Origin: a virus
Strand: one strand, 5' to 3'
Length of the DNA: 22,312 nucleotides
Virus record (IMG/VR): IMGVR_UViG_3300030098_003969
Span: 4,922 to 27,233 of that record
Positions 1 through 7,573 of this stretch are shown here, piece after piece. The notes below the pieces were generated by a model. It ran no database searches, was not told the DNA's origin, and saw only the letters and a program-made list of their open reading frames with translations. Position 1 is the first letter of the stretch; every line of letters begins with the position of its first letter. Both the position numbers and the translations under genes were made by a program.

Positions 1-474
1 TCCTCCGTCATAAAGTGCTTCAAGTTCTTCAAATGATTTTTCTACATTGTTGAAATCTATTGTTTCTACTTTAGGACCGTCATTTTTGGCTGGTGCAGGT
101 GTTGCTTTCTTACCTGTATACACACTTATGCCGTGTTTCTTTAATGTTGTAACTGCCTTGTGAAGGTCATCAATAGTTTCAGATTTTTCTTCTTCCTCTT
201 CTACCATTTTTTCTTCTTCTTCTTCGGCTTCTTCTTCTGGTTCTTCCTCTTCCTCTTCTTCCTCTTCTTCGGCTTTTTCTTCCATTTCACCTTCAAGGTA
301 AGCAAGAACTTCTTTAAGTTTAGCAAGCGTGGCTTCCATGTCTTTCATTAGTGCCTCTTCCTTGCCAACTTCAACTGGCTCATCAAGTCCGGCAGCTAAT
401 TCTACGTCCTCTGATTCAACGATTTCCTCGTCGACAGCTTTTTCGTGAGTGCCACCACATGCGCAATCTGTCAT
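1..474 (-). CDS. Acidic protein, 3' partial: candidate capsid scaffold or capsid precursor N-terminus
   Basis: The frame is open from the ATG at 474 to the left edge, giving 158 residues with the C-terminus missing. It begins MTDCACGGTHEKAVDEE, then has a predicted helical stretch (about residues 40-65), then a run of almost pure glutamate with a few Lys and Pro (about 65-100), then a more ordinary part ending in EELEALYDGG. Extreme acidity and coiled-coil character next to a prohead protease are typical of a scaffold (delta domain) or a capsid protein carrying one; this role is inferred from position. A strong TATA box sits about 24 nt upstream of the ATG and no Shine-Dalgarno is visible, so the mRNA is probably leaderless and independently transcribed, as expected for an abundant virion protein. 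Confidence 0.75.
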   Translation of the reverse strand, partial: MTDCACGGTHEKAVDEEIVESEDVELAAGLDEPVEVGKEEALMKDMEATLAKLKEVLAYLEGEMEEKAEEEEEEEEEEPEEEAEEEEEKMVEEEEEKSETIDDLHKAVTTLKKHGISVYTGKKATPAPAKNDGPKVETIDFNNVEKSFEELEALYDGG

Positions 475-503
475 GTATATACACTTGGAAAAGGGTATAT
501 AAG
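475..503 (-). promoter_or_regulatory. Archaeal TATA promoter of the acidic capsid-region gene
   Basis: On the minus strand CTTATATACC lies at 494-503, about 24 nt before the ATG at 474, the spacing of a leaderless archaeal transcript. A second motif, GTGTATATACAT, abuts the start codon (473-484) and closely matches the palindrome at the 8697 start. Confidence 0.65.
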
Positions 504-523
504 TAATCTAAACTTTCCGGAAA

Positions 524-1579
524 CTACTTCTTACCAAATAATTGTTCAGCAGTTTGACGTGTTAATTGTTCTGATGGATTCCAACCCGGCCTGCCCATCT
601 TATTTCTTAATTCATACCCTGAACGATTTCTAACTCTTGAAGGAGTGTTCTTTGGACCTCTACCTGAATACTTTCCGGGATTTCTCCAAAGCTCCGCACA
701 AAACGCACGCTCATTAAACACCTGAGTTCCACCCCTATAGTTTCTTAACTTACGTGCATTAAATCGACAAGCATCCATATATGTCTTAGGCGGATTCTTA
801 GACCTACGCCTCTTAGGTGCTTTCTCTAATATAGAATCTAATTGCTTGTCTATCTTTGTCCATTTCTTTGCACGTATCGGTTTTAACATCTCATCTAAAG
901 CTGCACTCATCTTACTAAACCTTCTGGCTTGGATTGCCCTCTCTTGATTAACTGCACCTGCCCTAGTCTTATGACATCCAAGTAACTTTCTATTCTTCTT
1001 AGCATAAAGACAATATTCACCATTCTTACGTTCTATTATCTTTTCTACCATGCCTTCTATTTCATCTAGCGTTACTTGCTTTGTCACCTTAACTGGTTCA
1101 TTAGCTTTTGCTGCTGCTACCTGTGTAACAGTAGCTTCTGGGTTAGCTGGCCTGTTGCCAACCCATGATACGGACCAAAGAGACAACTCGGAGATGTTGT
1201 TGTGGCAGACGTCTCCTTCGCAGACCTTCTCTTGTTTTTCGGCTTCCCCTCTAATAGAGGAGCCACCCTTGTCACCGTAAATCTTCATCTCTTCCCACAC
1301 TCTATCATGCATAGGAAGTCTGTTGTGTATCCCTACTCGGATTTTTAATTTGCCATTTTTAATCTTATATGCAAGAGGTAGACCCACTGGCATCTCCTCA
1401 TGCTTGTATGAATAAACACCATATTTCATAAAAAAATCCATTGATTCTTTCATAGTGTCAGTATCTATTTTGTCATTCTGTTTATCGATAATAGGCGAAC
1501 TAATAAATGTCTCTAAAATTCTGTCGTTGTACCACTCAGGTCGGTAAACTTTCCAATTAGTGTCTTTAGCGTCTGCCAC
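524..1579 (-). CDS. Prohead protease (HK97/XkdF-like) with a basic C-terminal extension
   Basis: A 351-aa protein. Residues about 20-150 follow the pattern of phage prohead serine proteases: an N-terminal strand with SSPIIDKQNDKIDT, a candidate catalytic histidine in SYKHEEMPVG (His60) and a candidate nucleophile in GGSSIRGEA (Ser107/108), then ELSLWSVSWVGNRPANPEA. These enzymes cleave scaffold and capsid precursors inside the prohead. Residues about 185-351 are very basic, include a segment starting NGEYCLYAKKNRKLLGCH of a type seen fused to or near phage proteases, and are not needed for catalysis. The start is GTG: the upstream ATG is out of frame and a TATA box lies about 24 nt before the GTG. 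The gene sits between the connector and the acidic scaffold-like gene, the normal position. Confident as a protease; the catalytic residues are my assignment. Confidence 0.8.
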   Translation of the reverse strand: MADAKDTNWKVYRPEWYNDRILETFISSPIIDKQNDKIDTDTMKESMDFFMKYGVYSYKHEEMPVGLPLAYKIKNGKLKIRVGIHNRLPMHDRVWEEMKIYGDKGGSSIRGEAEKQEKVCEGDVCHNNISELSLWSVSWVGNRPANPEATVTQVAAAKANEPVKVTKQVTLDEIEGMVEKIIERKNGEYCLYAKKNRKLLGCHKTRAGAVNQERAIQARRFSKMSAALDEMLKPIRAKKWTKIDKQLDSILEKAPKRRRSKNPPKTYMDACRFNARKLRNYRGGTQVFNERAFCAELWRNPGKYSGRGPKNTPSRVRNRSGYELRNKMGRPGWNPSEQLTRQTAEQLFGKK

Positions 1580-1593
1580 AATACAACATTGAA

Positions 1594-1608
1594 AGTATAT
1601 TTATAAAC
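1594..1608 (-). promoter_or_regulatory. TATA promoter of the protease gene (leaderless GTG start)
   Basis: The minus strand reads GTTTATAAATATACT, with its centre about 23-25 nt before the GTG at 1579, and it overlaps the stop codon of the preceding gene. No Shine-Dalgarno sequence precedes the GTG. Confidence 0.5.
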
Positions 1609-2117
1609 TAAGACTTCTTTCCGGAAAGTTCTTTTTGAACTACTGCATATACGTTTTTTTCTAAATCTTCAAATGCACTTTCACAACCCTTTGTCATAAA
1701 TCTTGTAGGTGTTGTAAATGGTTGATTATCATAAACTCCTTTTGCTATCATAAATGGTTTCTCTCCAATAATCCTTGCATACTCTGCTATTGCACTATTC
1801 TTACCCCAAGGTGGAAATGATGAAGGCCCTCCATACTCAAGAATCCCTGCGGCAGGATGATTAGATTTTACACGTAACCTAACTGTCTGGTCTTTTACTT
1901 CAACCTCAGTTTCAATACTTGCTTCAAGACCTCCCGACGCAGCTTGTACTTTGTTTCCTGTTGCTAATGTAGAATCATATAATGCATCTATTGTCTTATC
2001 TTCTAATTCTTCTCTTGTCTGCTCTGCTGCTTCTACAATTATCTTTTCCCAAGTAGTTTGACTTTTAAATAAATTAATAATCCTTACAAACTGTTCGTCA
2101 TCTATTTCAATGCCCAT
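1608..2117 (-). CDS. HK97 gp10-like head-tail connector / tail completion protein
   Basis: A 169-aa protein with the layout of the HK97 gp10 family. An N-terminal helical half (about 20-55, TREELEDKTIDALYDST) is followed by a beta-rich core (VEVKDQTVRLRVKSNHPAA) and then the family-like run LEYGGPSSFPPWGKNSAIA with FTTPTRFMTKG near the C-terminus. Such proteins join the head-completion ring to the tail tube in siphoviruses. The start ATG overlaps the upstream stop as TAATG. Its place between portal and protease fits. Assignment is by motif memory, not by search. Confidence 0.75.
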   Translation of the reverse strand: MGIEIDDEQFVRIINLFKSQTTWEKIIVEAAEQTREELEDKTIDALYDSTLATGNKVQAASGGLEASIETEVEVKDQTVRLRVKSNHPAAGILEYGGPSSFPPWGKNSAIAEYARIIGEKPFMIAKGVYDNQPFTTPTRFMTKGCESAFEDLEKNVYAVVQKELSGKKS

Positions 2118-2353
2118 TAACGATACTCAAGCACTTCCTCTACTGAAGAATTACCATACTTTTCTTTCCACTTCTTATCAATAAACTTCTCAGCCTTCTT
2201 GTAATAAGCTACACGTGATTTAACAGCCATTTGCCTAGCATGTTCCCTGTCTCCATTCTTCCATTCCAATTCACTTTGACACTCTTGACAAAAACCTGAA
2301 CTTAATACATGAACTCTCATTCCACTTGCTAAACACTTCTTACACTTACTCAC
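2117..2353 (-). CDS. Small zinc-ribbon protein in the head operon
   Basis: A 78-aa protein with two cysteine pairs, CKKC near residue 4 and CQEC near residue 22, then a lysine-rich helical tail ending SSVEEVLEYR. The start is GTG, overlapping the portal stop as GTGA, so it is probably translated by coupling. A role in assembly or in nucleic-acid binding is possible but nothing in the sequence decides it. No named family recognised. Confidence 0.75.
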   Translation of the reverse strand: MSKCKKCLASGMRVHVLSSGFCQECQSELEWKNGDREHARQMAVKSRVAYYKKAEKFIDKKWKEKYGNSSVEEVLEYR

Positions 2354-3750
2354 GGTTTCAACGCTCCCACTTCTGGCTTTGCATCTGGCATTACTACCTT
2401 TGGCTCATCTGGTAAAACTAAATTCCCATCCTTGTCCAACGTAGCTTCTATTCCTAACTTGTTTAATACTGTAATAATATTTGCCTTCTGTAACATATTT
2501 GCCAAATGCTGCTGCTCATTCTTTACATTAATGTCTGCAAACTTTATCTTCCAAGTTTTGATTCCCATAATATTTAACAACGGTTTAAAGAAACCCATCT
2601 CTATACAATTCTGAGTTTCTAAAATAGTTCTATCAAATATATTAATTTGTTCTCCTTCTGCATTTAATCCACCAACACCTGCCGTACTTCCTGTTATAAT
2701 AGGCATTACGCCATAAGATGCGTTTATGTCGTTGTTAATGCGCTCCATATATGGCAGTGCCATCAACTCATCCATGTTAGGCATAACAGGCACAAACTTA
2801 GCCTGTCCCGTTCCTGTACCTTCTCCCCTACTACTTATAATTGGAACAAAGTTCGGATTACGTCTTGTCTCCTCTGCAATATATTCTCCAAGCCTATTCA
2901 ATGATTCTTCATCATGGCCGGGAATATCCAAGAAACCTTTAGGTGGTCTCTCTAATTTATAAATCTTATTTTGGAAGTTTTCAATAGCTAGAGCAGTTTC
3001 GATTTTCTTAGAAAGACCTATAATTGGCGACTGACCATACAATCTGGCACTCGCACTGTATTTATTGAAATGAATTACCTCATCTCGTGCAAAAGGAATG
3101 TTATCTTTCTCTGTGCCTTGGTCATAATAATATGCCATCTTAGCAGCAGGAAAGCCTCCCTCTGTCGGAGAGTCCTCATCCTCAACAAATTTTCTAGTTA
3201 TTGTATCAAAATAAATATCATTCTTAAATTTACCATACTCATCTACATGAAACCTCATGTGCTTTGCATCCTCAACCCAAAGCTGCTTAACTATCTTATC
3301 TTCACTACCTTCTATCCTATCATATACAATACTGACCCATACATCATCAAATACTTCTAACTGACGTATCATTGCCTTAAACAACTCCATACCTGAAATG
3401 TCTGCATCTCCACTTGTCGGGTCTCTAAGTAATGTCTCTAATATTTTTCTTTCTTCCTTATCCCCTGTATCACCAACAGCGTGGTATTCCCACCCCTTAG
3501 CGACTGACTGAGAAGCTATTCGTGTGATTACCGTGCGAAGATGAGAATACCTGTCAGCTAATTGTTCTAAATAAAATTGGTCTACTGGTGGCAATATAGA
3601 TTGCTGAAACGATGCACTATTACCCATTGCAGAATATACTGGAGTCCTTGCTTCTTTTTCTATTGCCTGTGCATCCTCTGAAACCATGCGCTCTAAAGGC
3701 GAAGCCTTCCTAACTGGTTTTCGTCTAAATATATTACTGTACCATGCCAT
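2350..3750 (-). CDS. Portal protein (HK97/SPP1 superfamily)
   Basis: A 466-aa protein, within the normal portal range. It has a charged N-terminal tail, an alpha/beta body with VITRIASQSVAKGWEYH (about 75-92), the usual portal stretch ARDEVIHFNKYSASARLYG followed by QSPIIGLSKKIETAL (about 222-255), and a C-terminal helical region ending in a Pro/Lys-rich tail. The dodecameric portal forms the DNA entry vertex and docks the terminase. It starts inside the end of the preceding gene (17-bp overlap) and ends in a GTGA overlap. It sits two genes after the RHH gene and downstream of TerL, the usual terminase-portal-protease order. Confidence 0.9.
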   Translation of the reverse strand: MAWYSNIFRRKPVRKASPLERMVSEDAQAIEKEARTPVYSAMGNSASFQQSILPPVDQFYLEQLADRYSHLRTVITRIASQSVAKGWEYHAVGDTGDKEERKILETLLRDPTSGDADISGMELFKAMIRQLEVFDDVWVSIVYDRIEGSEDKIVKQLWVEDAKHMRFHVDEYGKFKNDIYFDTITRKFVEDEDSPTEGGFPAAKMAYYYDQGTEKDNIPFARDEVIHFNKYSASARLYGQSPIIGLSKKIETALAIENFQNKIYKLERPPKGFLDIPGHDEESLNRLGEYIAEETRRNPNFVPIISSRGEGTGTGQAKFVPVMPNMDELMALPYMERINNDINASYGVMPIITGSTAGVGGLNAEGEQINIFDRTILETQNCIEMGFFKPLLNIMGIKTWKIKFADINVKNEQQHLANMLQKANIITVLNKLGIEATLDKDGNLVLPDEPKVVMPDAKPEVGALKP

Positions 3751-4126
3751 GTATGTCCTCCAATGTTTTCTTTATGTTATTAAGCCTTTCTGTTTTTTGT
3801 AACAAATCTAATCGCTTCTTTAAGGACTTACTCCAACGATGTCCTGCATTACCACCCATTAACTTCCACATAATATATCCCTTACTTGGATTAAGCCTGT
3901 TTCCAAAATTCTTTGCTGGTGGGTCTACCTTCTCATGACGCCTAAAATACGTGTCTATCTTTACCGCAGTATCATAACCTACATCCTTCTGCATCCTTAA
4001 CTTGTAATTAATAGCCTTAGTAACCTTACCACCACCATAACCGTGAACTGTACGCAACTCTCGCCCATCTAACGCTTCCTTCTTAACGCCACGTGGAATT
4101 TTATACCTTGTTCTTCTATCGGCCAT
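3734..4126 (-). CDS. Small basic virion-associated protein preceding the portal
   Basis: I choose the ATG at 4126 (130 aa, MADRRTRYKIPRG) because GGGAG precedes it by a few bases; an in-frame ATG at 4141 would add five residues. The C-terminal part contains KIDTYFRRHEKVDPP and GYIMWKLMGGNAGHRWSKS, a pattern I recognise from uncharacterised domains encoded beside portal and protease genes in many phages (RHEK... followed by W..GG.AG). Function is unknown; an internal head or packaging-accessory role is an inference from context. It overlaps the RHH gene by 11 bp and the portal by 17 bp. Confidence 0.7.
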   Translation of the reverse strand: MADRRTRYKIPRGVKKEALDGRELRTVHGYGGGKVTKAINYKLRMQKDVGYDTAVKIDTYFRRHEKVDPPAKNFGNRLNPSKGYIMWKLMGGNAGHRWSKSLKKRLDLLQKTERLNNIKKTLEDIHGMVQ

Positions 4127-4265
4127 GATACTCCCGAACATACCGCCTAAGAACTGGCTCCACTAAGACGCCCGTTGGTACATTCTCAGCCTTAGCAATC
4201 TCTTTAAGACTGTCTTTTGTCTCATTACTTATTCCGTAAATTTCCAACCTCGTTCGCTTTTTCAT
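4116..4265 (-). CDS. Ribbon-helix-helix (CopG/Arc-like) microprotein, 49 aa
   Basis: The protein begins MKKRTRLEIYGISNETKD and continues with SLKEIAKAENVPTGVLVEP and LRRYVREYHGR: a short beta strand followed by two helices, the size and pattern of an RHH DNA-binding monomer. It opens the head operon right behind a TATA pair and overlaps the next gene. RHH dimers usually bind palindromic operators; the GTATATAC motifs in the promoters here are plausible targets (inference). No Shine-Dalgarno is visible, so a leaderless start is likely. Confidence 0.75.
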   Translation of the reverse strand: MKKRTRLEIYGISNETKDSLKEIAKAENVPTGVLVEPVLRRYVREYHGR

Positions 4266-4283
4266 AGTCTGGTTGGATGTCTC

Positions 4284-4306
4284 GTATATACTTAATGTAT
4301 ATAAAC
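4284..4306 (-). promoter_or_regulatory. Double TATA promoter of the head operon
   Basis: The minus strand carries GTTTATATACA (about 4296-4306) and GTATATACG (4283-4291), the latter about 22 nt before the ATG at 4265. The segment lies in the short gap between TerL and the RHH gene. Confidence 0.5.
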
Positions 4307-4310
4307 TTTA

Positions 4311-5774
4311 CTATACATAATCCCAACTTGCAAAACTTAAACCCTTTTTATTTAAATTCTTAATAGCTAATTCACACATCCATAACGCCATCACTGCATC
4401 TGGCGTGTGACCCTCAAGCCTTCCGTTTTTACCATAAACTAACCTAGCCAACCCATCTGTTAACTTTCTAGGACCGGGACGACTTGCCTCCCTTATTTCT
4501 TCTTGCCACGGAATCTGGTATCTCTCTTTTTCAAACTCCAAGGCCAACCCCGGTATACCAACGTCATGAGAGTGCTTTTCTCGGCCCGTGTTGTGTCCTT
4601 CGACCGGAAGGCCTGCCAAATCACTCGCACTATGTACAACCAACCTCTGATACCCATTCGATTCTATCATTATAGTATCTGGATTAAAACGTTTCGCAAG
4701 TTCTCTGATTTTTAACACTTGAGTTTCCAACCAACCACTTCCTTTAGCCATTACCTTGCCTGTCCAACTATACAAGACCCTACGATACTCCGTACGCTTA
4801 TTATAAGCCACAAGAACGTAGCTTGTCTCATCATTCTGACTGTTCATACCCACAGCCAAGTCAACACCCATAACGACGCTTATATCGTCATTGTACTCTG
4901 GCAACCCCATATCTAAATTTTCATCCAAACATCGCTGAAGTACCTCATACGGTATAACTGCACTCTCTGGGTCCAACGGATTTAACATATACTCAGACTC
5001 GAAAGCCCGACTTCCCATTGTCTCCTTCTCTGTATCTAGCCTTTCCTGATTCCAATACTCAGGCCACCTAGGCGTTCCATCTTCTAACAAAGCAGGATGC
5101 CTTACTACATTCCACTCCGAACTCTCAGACACCCAATCCGTAATATCTCCAACACGCTTTTGTGTTCCTACCAATAACATCTTAGACTCTGGCAACCTCA
5201 TCGGCATTACAACTCTCTGAACGTAATGAATAACCTTCTCATCAGTCAAATTTGGAAACTCTTGCAATACATCGTCCAAGATAATCATGTGTACGTGAGG
5301 ACCCTCAAGAGCTTTTCCAATACTTGCAGCAGCAACCCTACTTCCATTGTTAAATCTTTTAGCGCTTTTTCGTATTGTCACCTTCCTATCTTCTGCCTTT
5401 TGTAAAAAACCACTAAGTCGCCAACTTCGCTTACATAATTCCTCAAATTGCTCCAATTTATCCCAAGCCTGCTCCAATGTAGCCGAAATATACAATGCCC
5501 TGAAATTTGGCTGCTTGTGCATCATGTAAGCTAACACACAAAGACCCCACGTTGTTTTCAAGTGACCCCTTGCACAAATAATAGAAGCAAACTCTCCCTT
5601 CTGAAAGTTCTCCTCCCACTGACTATGCATCTCACCCAACGGAACATAAGTCCCCGGCTCATGGTCCATATAGTCTCGCATTACCTCATCTATAAACTCA
5701 TTCAAACTAAGTGGCTGCTCATTCATTATCTCCAATGCCCCAGCTATTGCCTGCGTAATGTGTTTGCTATTCAT
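4311..5774 (-). CDS. terL: Terminase large subunit (TerL)
   Basis: A 487-aa packaging motor and headful/site nuclease. The ATPase has an atypical Walker A, CARGHLKTTW (residues 68-76), Walker B MIILDD (163-168) with the catalytic Asp pair, and coupling motif LVGTQ (201-205). The RNase H-like nuclease has GVDLAVG (Asp305), MIESNGYQ (Glu371) and HTPDAVMAL (Asp459). All landmarks are present in the usual order and length, so it should be functional. It is the last gene of the packaging operon and its ATG overlaps the TGA of a 45-aa ORF as ATGA, suggesting translational coupling. Confidence 0.95.
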   Translation of the reverse strand: MNSKHITQAIAGALEIMNEQPLSLNEFIDEVMRDYMDHEPGTYVPLGEMHSQWEENFQKGEFASIICARGHLKTTWGLCVLAYMMHKQPNFRALYISATLEQAWDKLEQFEELCKRSWRLSGFLQKAEDRKVTIRKSAKRFNNGSRVAAASIGKALEGPHVHMIILDDVLQEFPNLTDEKVIHYVQRVVMPMRLPESKMLLVGTQKRVGDITDWVSESSEWNVVRHPALLEDGTPRWPEYWNQERLDTEKETMGSRAFESEYMLNPLDPESAVIPYEVLQRCLDENLDMGLPEYNDDISVVMGVDLAVGMNSQNDETSYVLVAYNKRTEYRRVLYSWTGKVMAKGSGWLETQVLKIRELAKRFNPDTIMIESNGYQRLVVHSASDLAGLPVEGHNTGREKHSHDVGIPGLALEFEKERYQIPWQEEIREASRPGPRKLTDGLARLVYGKNGRLEGHTPDAVMALWMCELAIKNLNKKGLSFASWDYV

Positions 5775-5908
5775 TTGTGTTTTGCTACAGCTATTTCTAT
5801 ATATTTAGTTTCTGCATCTAAAATTATCAACTTTTCATGAACTTCTTGTAAACTGTCAGACTCTTCCAATACTTTGCCGTCTTTAATTATTCTAATGATG
5901 GTAACCAA
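5771..5908 (-). CDS. 45-aa ORF coupled to TerL, TTG start
   Basis: This frame has no ATG. Read from the TTG at 5908 it gives MVTIIRIIKDGKVLEESDS, then LQEVHEKLIILDAETKYIEI and AVAKHK. It overlaps the end of the nuclease gene by 22 bp and its TGA forms an ATGA with the TerL start. The gap it fills is otherwise the only one in a 13-gene chain of overlapping genes, which is the main argument that it is translated. The start codon is uncertain. No family recognised. Confidence 0.5.
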   Translation of the reverse strand: MVTIIRIIKDGKVLEESDSLQEVHEKLIILDAETKYIEIAVAKHK

Positions 5909-6396
5909 CCCCTGCCATCCCAACTATAAACATCAAAATGCTTCCTATACCTGTATCGGTCTATCAAAAAACACCTTGTTACCTTCTCATCACTGTCATA
6001 ATAGGTCTCACCACCACTTACTCGCCTGTAAACACAGTCCTTTAACAAATTCTTCAAGTCCTCTACACTTATTACCCAAAGCTGCTTGTCTCGAATGTTA
6101 GGAATATAATATGCAAAATACATCGCCTTAGTCTTTCTTATTCCACTCGGCTTACCACGACACTTATACTCTATCGCCATGTTGCCCGTACCATTCTCAT
6201 CCCAGTTTTTTTCAAAATAATCTGTCTTTACTTCGTAAGTTAGCACATGACACTCGTCATCTTCAAACAAAATGTCAAAAGCACTGTCATCATTATACTT
6301 AATAAACCGCAAACCAAGAACTGTCTCACCAAAATGCCTAACTGCCTGCTCACCCTTGTGACCATCAGCCAAATCTTTCTCAAAATTGTTGTTCAT
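5887..6396 (-). CDS. PD-(D/E)XK superfamily nuclease
   Basis: A 169-aa protein. Glu16 (GHKGEQAVR), Asp41 (SAFDILFED) and the EVK triad (YEVKTDY, residues 55-57) form the PD-(D/E)XK signature. NMAIEYKCRGKPSGIRKTKA (73-90) is a stretch I recognise from viral resolvase-like and endonuclease relatives. Such enzymes in phages cleave branched DNA before packaging or degrade host DNA. Encoded immediately ahead of TerL in the packaging operon, branch resolution during packaging is the more attractive role, but that is inference. Its ATG overlaps the previous stop as ATGA. Confidence 0.75.
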   Translation of the reverse strand: MNNNFEKDLADGHKGEQAVRHFGETVLGLRFIKYNDDSAFDILFEDDECHVLTYEVKTDYFEKNWDENGTGNMAIEYKCRGKPSGIRKTKAMYFAYYIPNIRDKQLWVISVEDLKNLLKDCVYRRVSGGETYYDSDEKVTRCFLIDRYRYRKHFDVYSWDGRGWLPSLE

Positions 6397-6734
6397 AATA
6401 ACAACTCCTCCTCAAATTTATCATTCGCATCCACAAACCTGACCTCTAACGGATAATTTGCCGCTTTACGCACTAAACTGTCCCTAGGCTCCGTATTGTG
6501 TACCTCATACACTACTCCCGTGTCTGCATCTATAACATCCGCACGTAAACCACTAGGCTCAAATATCGCCTCAGTATAAAATTCGTGTCCCCACTCCTTT
6601 AACTTTTTACAAATATTAAACTTCATCGTAATATGTGCGTCCGTCTCACCTGAACCCCAACGCAATACATTGCGATTCCTGTTGCTCGTTCTTAATAATC
6701 TACTTATATTGTTTCTCTGTATTTGTTTATTCAT
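6393..6734 (-). CDS. Small PD-(D/E)XK-like protein with an atypical ExH motif
   Basis: A 113-aa protein with an Arg/Asn-rich start, then HITMKFNICKKLKEWGHEFY, a helix leading into TEAIFEPSGLRADVIDAD and VVYEVHNTEPRDS. The arrangement Glu55, Asp66, Glu77-Val-His79 resembles a restriction-endonuclease fold core with His in place of the usual Lys. It could be a divergent nuclease, an inactive relative, or a structural partner of the nuclease encoded next to it. It is in a tight overlap chain on both sides. Confidence 0.6.
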   Translation of the reverse strand: MNKQIQRNNISRLLRTSNRNRNVLRWGSGETDAHITMKFNICKKLKEWGHEFYTEAIFEPSGLRADVIDADTGVVYEVHNTEPRDSLVRKAANYPLEVRFVDANDKFEEELLL

Positions 6735-6879
6735 CTATCTGCCGCCTACAAGCCTTACAAGTTACCTCATCATCATCATATGTAGCAGTTACAAACAACA
6801 ATCCATTCGTCTTATCCACATAACGGCCACATAAAGTCCAAAAAGACTGGCCCATGTACTTGTGAACTACCCTATCCAC
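6727..6879 (-). CDS. 50-aa cysteine microprotein, GTG start
   Basis: Read from GTG at 6879 the product starts MDRVVHKYMGQSFWTLCGRY and ends TCKACRRQIDE. Cys at WTLCG plus the CKAC pair resembles the small phage proteins that pair a WTLCG motif with a C-terminal TCKxC knuckle. GGTGGG lies just upstream of the GTG. It overlaps both neighbours by 8 bp. Function unknown; zinc or protein binding is likely. Confidence 0.65.
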   Translation of the reverse strand: MDRVVHKYMGQSFWTLCGRYVDKTNGLLFVTATYDDDEVTCKACRRQIDE

Positions 6880-7057
6880 GGTTACCCACCAAATCCCCCA
6901 TTATAGGTGTATATATCTCATGGTGCTTGCACTCATAACAATCTACCATAGGACGACCTTCCTTCTTTTCACTAAAAATAAAATGATGCTTCTCCAAATG
7001 ACGATGCTCTTCTTCCCAACGATTTCCACATAAAAAACAATCAAAACGCCATTTCAT
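6872..7057 (-). CDS. 61-aa zinc-finger microprotein
   Basis: I choose the ATG at 7057 (MKWRFDCFLCGNRWEEEHRH) rather than an upstream in-frame start at 7084, because 7057 forms an ATGA with the previous stop. CFLCG near the N-terminus, EEHRHLEKHH, and DCYECKHH make two Cys pairs with many His, consistent with one or two zinc sites. Unknown function; one of four consecutive zinc microproteins in the packaging operon. Confidence 0.7.
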   Translation of the reverse strand: MKWRFDCFLCGNRWEEEHRHLEKHHFIFSEKKEGRPMVDCYECKHHEIYTPIMGDLVGNRG

Positions 7058-7194
7058 TTCAATAACCCCAAACAACGCTTGCAATTTACATACTTTAACT
7101 TTCTTTCTTTCATCTTTTGATACTCTCCGGGCGTTGCCTCATGACCACATAAACTCATGTGAGCAACCTCACTAGGTGCATGCTTTTTTCTCAT
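7054..7194 (-). CDS. 46-aa zinc-knuckle microprotein
   Basis: Reads MRKKHAPSEVAHMSLCGHEA then TPGEYQKMKERKLKYV and ends NCKRCLGLLK. The LCG followed by a distant CKRC pair is the layout of small phage VxCKRCL proteins. Both ends are ATGA overlaps, which sets the start. Function unknown. Confidence 0.7.
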   Translation of the reverse strand: MRKKHAPSEVAHMSLCGHEATPGEYQKMKERKLKYVNCKRCLGLLK

Positions 7195-7292
7195 AAACTC
7201 TTCCTTAACTGGTCACGATACGCATGTACACCTAACCAAAAACCGGCTATGAAAAACACAACTATCAAAAATAATGCCAATAAATTACTCAT
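7191..7292 (-). CDS. 33-aa single-pass membrane microprotein
   Basis: MSNLLALFLIVVFFIAGFW is a clean hydrophobic helix followed by a positive tail, AYRDQLRKSL, predicting N-out/C-in insertion. Its ATG overlaps the upstream stop and its TGA overlaps the next ATG. A membrane peptide in a packaging operon could be a pinholin-like or envelope-modifying peptide, but nothing beyond the TM segment supports that. Confidence 0.65.
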   Translation of the reverse strand: MSNLLALFLIVVFFIAGFWLGVHAYRDQLRKSL

Positions 7293-7386
7293 GGATACAA
7301 TCCTTACAAAAGCCCCCATTGTCTTCTATCTCTTTAGTAGATAATATCATGCCACACGCCTTGCAACGCCATATTCCATTAGTCAT
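7285..7386 (-). CDS. 33-aa zinc-ribbon microprotein
   Basis: MTNGIWRCKACGMIL followed by STKEIEDNGGFCKDCIHE: CKAC and CKDC with a short linker, essentially a bare zinc ribbon. The start lies inside the end of the preceding gene and its end overlaps the TM microprotein. No other domain fits in this length. Confidence 0.7.
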   Translation of the reverse strand: MTNGIWRCKACGMILSTKEIEDNGGFCKDCIHE

Positions 7387-7573
7387 TTTTCTCCTCCATT
7401 ATATCCTCTATCATCTGCTTACATAATAACGTAACCATACCCAATGCAACCGCATAAGCCTTTTTTTCCTTTCCCTTATACTCCATAGGATTGTCATCCA
7501 AAAACTTCTGAACATGCATTATTAACTCATGCAAAACTACTGTCCACACATCATGACTAGTCGCCTCACTCAT
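7379..7573 (-). CDS. 64-aa protein of unknown function
   Basis: A mostly helical product with TVVLHELIMHVQKF and AYAVALGMVTLLCKQM as two amphipathic or hydrophobic helices and an acidic end, EDIMEEKND. ATGA overlap with the preceding gene. Not recognised. Confidence 0.75.
   Translation of the reverse strand: MSEATSHDVWTVVLHELIMHVQKFLDDNPMEYKGKEKKAYAVALGMVTLLCKQMIEDIMEEKND

Noticed and set aside
160-351. Phe-rich 63-aa ORF on the plus strand
   Set aside because: It is the antisense image of the glutamate-rich run in the partial acidic gene.
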